Assembly (NCBI GenBank): GCA_023415495.1
Contig: JAEZKK010000027.1
Location: forward strand, 1-28,311
DNA length: 28,311 nt
Direction of reading: 5' to 3'
From: Bacteroidota bacterium
GTDB taxonomy: Bacteria; Bacteroidota; Bacteroidia; Bacteroidales; P3
The notes under the pieces: generated by a model
What the model was told of the DNA's origin: nothing
The model's input: the letters and a program-made list of their open reading frames with translations, nothing else
The model's database searches: none
In this document: positions 25,424-28,311 of the stretch, one piece after another
Position numbering within the stretch: position 1 is the stretch's first letter
Layout: each line of letters begins with the position of its first letter
Position numbers and translations under genes: made by a program

Positions 25424-27569
25424 AATGTTTTTTCTTTCCATCTTTGTACTTACATGTACAAATTCCCTTTTAGCTGAAGACTTTAAAGTTGTAAATAGTT
25501 ATGGGGATACAATTTATTATAATATTTTATCTAATACAAGTCCCTATTCGGTAGCTGTTACTTACAAAGGGGAGTATAGTATAAGTGATTCTAATGAATA
25601 TACTGGTTCTCTGATTATACCCGATACTGTTAGCTATAATGGTATTACTTATTCTGTCAATAGCATTAATTCATACACCTTTGTTTTATGTACAGGACTT
25701 ACCTCTGTTGTTATTCCAAATTCTGTAAAATCAATTGGTAGTTATGCTTTTTATAGATGTTCGAATCTTGAGTTTGTTTTGATTGGAGATTCCGTAATCT
25801 CTATAGGGAATAGTGCATTTGTAAATTGTACTTTATTGCAAAAAATAACAATTCCAAATTTAGTAACTGATATTGGTCAGCAAGCTTTTGCTAATTGTGT
25901 CAATTTAGATACAGTTTTTCTTGGATATTCACTCATAACTATTGATAAATCAGCCTTTGGTTCTTGTTCTAAATTAAGTTCGATAATTGTAGACACAAGT
26001 AATGTTACTTTTTTTTCAATAGACGGAATATTATATAAACAAGATACCTTGTATATATGTCCAATTAATAAACAAGGGATAGTTAATATATCAAACCTAG
26101 TCACTACAATTGGAGCAAATGCATTTTCAGGTTGTACAGGCTTAACTTCAATACAAATTCCAAATTCCATAATTTCCATAGAAAAATTTGCATTTTTTAA
26201 TTGTACAGGCTTAACTTCAATACAAATTCCAAATTCCATAATTTCAATAGGAAATTTTGCATTTTATAATTGTACAGGCTTAACTTCAATACTAATTCCT
26301 AGTTCAGTAAGTTCAATAGGATCATATGTTTATAATGAATGTATAAGATCACAAGTTTTTGATGGATGTACAAATTTATCGTCAATTAATGTTGATACTA
26401 ATAATACAATATTTTCATCTAATAATGGATTCTTATATAAATCAGATACGCTAGTAGTATGCCCACAAGGAAAGCATGGCGATATTATTATCCCGAATAA
26501 TACAAAATATATAGGGAGACAAGCTTTTTCGAAATGTGTTAATCTTACTTCCTTGAATATTTCTAATTCAGTAATTGAAATAGGTAAACAAGCATTTGAA
26601 CATTGTAGTGGCTTAACTTCGATAATTATTGGTGATTCTGTTACAAGTATAGAAGAATCAGCATTTTGGCATTGTAGTAGCTTAGACACTCTTACATTAG
26701 GAAAATCAGTAAATAAAATTCATGAATATGCCTTTTATTACTGCTCAAATCTTATACTCATTAACTGCAAGGGTGTTATTCCTCCAATTATTACTCATCC
26801 AAGTGTCTTTTGGGGAGATCGTGCTGATATAGTTATTAAAGTTCCATGTAATTCTGTTAGTGTATATCAATCGGCTTCATGGTGGATGAGCTTTTATATT
26901 TTAGGTGTTTCAGATACAATTATTAATTATACTTTATGTGATGGTGAAGTATATGATCAGAATGGCTTCTATGAAGAATTATCAGGAGTGTATACAATTT
27001 ATTATCAGACTGCACAGTTGTGTGATAGTGTAGTTACATTGAATTTAAGTGTTAATCCAATGCCCGCAACTCCCACATCTATAGTTATTAATTCAGTAGA
27101 TAATTATTTTGAAATCACTTGGAATGGGAGTGCTACAAGTTATGAAATATACAGAAATGATTCATTAATATCTATAACAGATAAGTTATCTTTTATAGAT
27201 TCAAGTCTTGTTTCAAATTCAGAATATTGTTATAAGATTATTGGGGTAATAGGTAATTGTAAAAGTGATTTTAGTAATATAGTGTGTGAAAAATATTCAG
27301 ATTTAGTTGATATTACATTAAAAGATATAGGTTTGAATGTTTATCCTAATCCTTCTAAGGATTTTATTAATGTGGATATTGAGGCGGATAGATTTTCTTC
27401 TTCTGAGATTGAGCTTTATGATATTCAGGGTAGATTGGTTAAGAAGAGTAAGTTAAATGCTCAAATTGGCAATAGGATTGATGTTTCAACGCTTAATCCT
27501 GGTGCTTATACTTATCGAGTTGAAATTAATGGGAAAGAAATTAGTGGAAAGGTTATTATTGGGGAGTAA
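25413..27569 (+). CDS. BspA-like leucine-rich-repeat surface protein with T9SS sorting domain
   Basis: The 718-residue exported protein has a signal peptide at about 1-22 (MRIKMFFLSIFVLTCTNSLLA), and M5 at 25425 is an alternative start. LRR_5/BspA-type repeats of about 23 residues (pattern CxxLTSIxIPNSVxSIGxxAFxxC) fill about 60-465. They are interrupted by island segments such as VTFFSIDGILYKQDTLYICP and TIFSSNNGFLYKSDTLVVCP, as in other BspA proteins. After the closing segment (VKVPCNSVSVYQSASWW) come a linker, an FN3 domain at about 549-627 and a T9SS type A sorting domain at about 640-718 (LNVYPNPSKDFINV, LYDIQGRLVKKS, NPGAYTYRVEI). BspA relatives in Tannerella and Treponema bind host matrix proteins and other bacteria; the ligand here is unknown. 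Three repeats near 26121-26327 are almost identical in DNA, suggesting recent expansion. Confidence 0.9.
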   Translation: MRIKMFFLSIFVLTCTNSLLAEDFKVVNSYGDTIYYNILSNTSPYSVAVTYKGEYSISDSNEYTGSLIIPDTVSYNGITYSVNSINSYTFVLCTGLTSVVIPNSVKSIGSYAFYRCSNLEFVLIGDSVISIGNSAFVNCTLLQKITIPNLVTDIGQQAFANCVNLDTVFLGYSLITIDKSAFGSCSKLSSIIVDTSNVTFFSIDGILYKQDTLYICPINKQGIVNISNLVTTIGANAFSGCTGLTSIQIPNSIISIEKFAFFNCTGLTSIQIPNSIISIGNFAFYNCTGLTSILIPSSVSSIGSYVYNECIRSQVFDGCTNLSSINVDTNNTIFSSNNGFLYKSDTLVVCPQGKHGDIIIPNNTKYIGRQAFSKCVNLTSLNISNSVIEIGKQAFEHCSGLTSIIIGDSVTSIEESAFWHCSSLDTLTLGKSVNKIHEYAFYYCSNLILINCKGVIPPIITHPSVFWGDRADIVIKVPCNSVSVYQSASWWMSFYILGVSDTIINYTLCDGEVYDQNGFYEELSGVYTIYYQTAQLCDSVVTLNLSVNPMPATPTSIVINSVDNYFEITWNGSATSYEIYRNDSLISITDKLSFIDSSLVSNSEYCYKIIGVIGNCKSDFSNIVCEKYSDLVDITLKDIGLNVYPNPSKDFINVDIEADRFSSSEIELYDIQGRLVKKSKLNAQIGNRIDVSTLNPGAYTYRVEINGKEISGKVIIGE
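26121..26327 (+). repeat. Three near-identical 69-bp LRR-coding repeats
   Basis: Copies begin at 26121, 26190 and 26259 (exactly 69 bp, 23 codons). The stretch TGTACAGGCTTAACTTCAAT recurs unchanged in all three, and copies 1 and 2 are nearly identical in the bases that follow. The in-frame unit means copy-number change would lengthen or shorten the LRR domain without a frameshift. Confidence 0.88.
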
Positions 27570-27597
27570 AACCTGTTAAGTAATTATAAATATTAAT

Positions 27598-27636
27598 GCG
27601 GCTTGATATAGATCTTTATCAAGCCGCTCTTTATTT
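27598..27636 (+). terminator. Terminator of the BspA-like gene
   Basis: GCGGCTTGATA (27598-27608) pairs perfectly with TATCAAGCCGC (27617-27627) around an 8-nt loop and is followed by TCTTTATTTG. It starts about 30 bp after the stop codon. Confidence 0.85.
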
Positions 27637-27675
27637 GATAATCTCTAAAAATTTCTTTATCTATGTTCCGCGAAA

Positions 27676-27734
27676 CAGAATCAAATTCCAGAAAACCTTA
27701 ATTAAGAATAGGTTAAACCCTCTAAAATACAAGC
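27676..27734. repeat. Single array-D-like unit and shared flank
   Basis: AGAATCAAATTCCAG and then TTAATTAAGAATAGGTTA repeat sequences found at 25040-25052 and around 25155-25172 in the region before the BspA-like gene. Here only one array-D unit is present in place of about five. Confidence 0.7.
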
Positions 27735-27752
27735 CTATATCCACTCCCAAAA

Positions 27753-27831
27753 AGGACTTAGTCCTTTACCCCTAAGGACTTAGTCCTCTACCCTAAAGGA
27801 CTAAGTCCTCCGACCCCAAGGACTAAGTCTT
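27753..27831. repeat. Palindrome array E (4 copies, 22-bp period)
   Basis: Units start at 27753, 27775, 27797 and 27819: AGGACTTAGTCCT twice, AGGACTAAGTCCT, and AGGACTAAGTCTT. The centre is T, T, A, A, so the first pair is the reverse complement of the second pair. The 9-nt spacers are similar C-rich sequences (TTACCCCTA, CTACCCTAA, CCGACCCCA). The array lies in a segment of about 220 bp that is absent from the otherwise similar region upstream of the BspA-like gene. Confidence 0.88.
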
Positions 27832-27943
27832 TTTTTGAGGTAATTTATAATTGCCCATTTCCGTTATTATTACTAACTTTTCTATCTTGTAATAACCCCA
27901 GTACCCAAAGGACAGCCTCGATTTTTATCACAGAAAACACATA

Positions 27944-28119
27944 AAAATAATCAAGCAAAAACAAGATAAATAATAAATAAAAACAAAAATTGTTTGATAT
28001 TCCAATTTATTTTATTAGATTTGCAGTCAGATATTATATAAAAGTAAACTAATATGTTACTAAGAAAGCAAATAAATACACAATTCAGAAAGATAACCAA
28101 GTCTTTCCAGCAGTACTAT
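27944..28119 (+). repeat. Leader/promoter block, copy 2
   Basis: This is the second copy of the 176-bp block found at 25182-25357, about 94% identical, including the promoter and the first 22 codons of the short ORF. It presumably precedes another gene beyond the window. Confidence 0.9.
27993..28023 (+). promoter_or_regulatory. Promoter in leader block copy 2
   Basis: TTTG (27993-27996), 19 nt, then TAGATTTG (28016-28023): the same strong Bacteroidota promoter as before the BspA-like gene, fully conserved in its key bases. Confidence 0.75.
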
Positions 28120-28293
28120 TGCTTTATAACGTCTTTCACACACACACACACACAGGATCAGCAATATATAAAATACATACAAAAAAAGATAATCTCAATA
28201 CAAAAGGGTATTATAGAGAAAAATTTAAATCCCTCAAAGGAGTATTCTTTATTTGTAAGACAAACTTGGCACCCACTTGGCGTTATATTTTAA
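28054..28293 (+). CDS. Short ORF with (CA)9 tract, doubtful
   Basis: A 79-codon frame begins MLLRKQINTQFRKITKSFQQ, corresponding to the leader ORF at 25292. It then departs from it at TACTAT, crosses a (CA)9 run at 28137-28154 that encodes THTHT, and ends in WHPLGVIF with its stop in the loop of a hairpin at 28279-28302. I recognise no domain, signal peptide or membrane segment. It could be an expressed small protein whose frame depends on CA number, a leader ORF, or chance. The coding case is weak because the part shared with 25292 shows mostly non-silent changes. Confidence 0.3.
   Translation: MLLRKQINTQFRKITKSFQQYYCFITSFTHTHTQDQQYIKYIQKKIISIQKGIIEKNLNPSKEYSLFVRQTWHPLGVIF
28137..28154. repeat. 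(CA)9 dinucleotide tract
   Basis: Nine uninterrupted CA units follow TTT and precede GG. Such tracts are prone to slipped-strand copy-number change. It is the only long dinucleotide run noticed in the window and is absent from the paired leader at 25182. Confidence 0.95.
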
Positions 28294-28302
28294 AATAACG
28301 CC
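28279..28302. repeat. Hairpin at the window end
   Basis: GGCGTTAT (28279-28286) pairs with ATAACGCC (28295-28302) around ATTTTAAA. Just before it ACTTGGC occurs twice (28264-28270 and 28275-28281). It could be a terminator, the first unit of another palindrome array, or the end of a mobile element; the window stops too soon to tell. Confidence 0.5.
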
Positions 28303-28311
28303 CACCAAAGA

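Noticed and set aside
27753..27831. Iteron-type replication origin
   Set aside because: The period is similar, but the motif differs at each locus, there is no rep gene, and the neighbours are chromosomal housekeeping and surface genes.
1..28311. Insertion sequences or prophage genes
   Set aside because: No transposase, integrase or phage structural gene was recognised in any frame.

Overview
The window looks like chromosome from a low-GC member of the Bacteroidota, probably an anaerobic or facultative Bacteroidales-like organism. Evidence: several surface proteins end in a type IX secretion (T9SS) type A sorting domain; promoters fit the Bacteroidota pattern (TTTG or TTGG about 19 nt upstream of TAnnTTTG); SdhC-SdhA-SdhB is of the diheme quinol:fumarate reductase/succinate dehydrogenase type; there is a membrane pyrophosphatase and a BspA-type leucine-rich-repeat protein. 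No tRNA, rRNA, CRISPR array or transposase was seen.

Layout. 1-2075: a repeat array, a small T9SS-exported protein, a small beta-barrel-like exported protein, and the broken remains of a second copy of the first gene. 2076-3179 (-): M24 aminopeptidase. 3311-6899 (+): sdhCAB operon, with an unusual soluble insertion in SdhC. 6935-7411 (-): exported thioredoxin. 7805-14938 (-): giant 2377-residue adhesin of eight jelly-roll plus FN3 modules. 15230-17644 (-): hppA. 18075-24928 (+): a tight seven-gene housekeeping run (bifunctional nuclease, sufC, sufD, nadK, degenerate LytM protein, dxr, rseP). 25413-27569 (+): BspA-like LRR surface protein. 27570-28311: a second copy of that gene's promoter/leader block, leading into a short ORF with a (CA)9 tract.

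The most unusual signal lies between the genes. Five intergenic regions (46-119, 7611-7693, 17804-17880, 25038-25132, 27753-27831) each hold a short array of about four copies of an odd-length near-palindrome. In four of them the copies sit at an exact centre-to-centre period of 21 or 22 bp, about two turns of B-DNA. The motif differs from locus to locus, although three share the core AATGSCATT. The asymmetric centre flips so that each of these arrays holds two copies of each kind. The first array is nested symmetrically inside a second family of repeats that also has a 21-bp period. Comparison of the two duplicated leader blocks (25182-25357 and 27944-28119, about 94% identical) shows that such arrays are gained and lost locally. 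I do not know of a described family with these properties; no database search was possible.

How genes work together: SdhCAB couples quinol/quinone to fumarate/succinate, and HppA recovers pyrophosphate energy as an ion gradient. The suf-dxr-rseP run combines Fe-S assembly, NADP supply, isoprenoid synthesis (whose later enzymes IspG and IspH are Fe-S proteins) and envelope proteolysis/quality control. The remaining genes are mostly exported or surface proteins, typical of T9SS-bearing bacteria.
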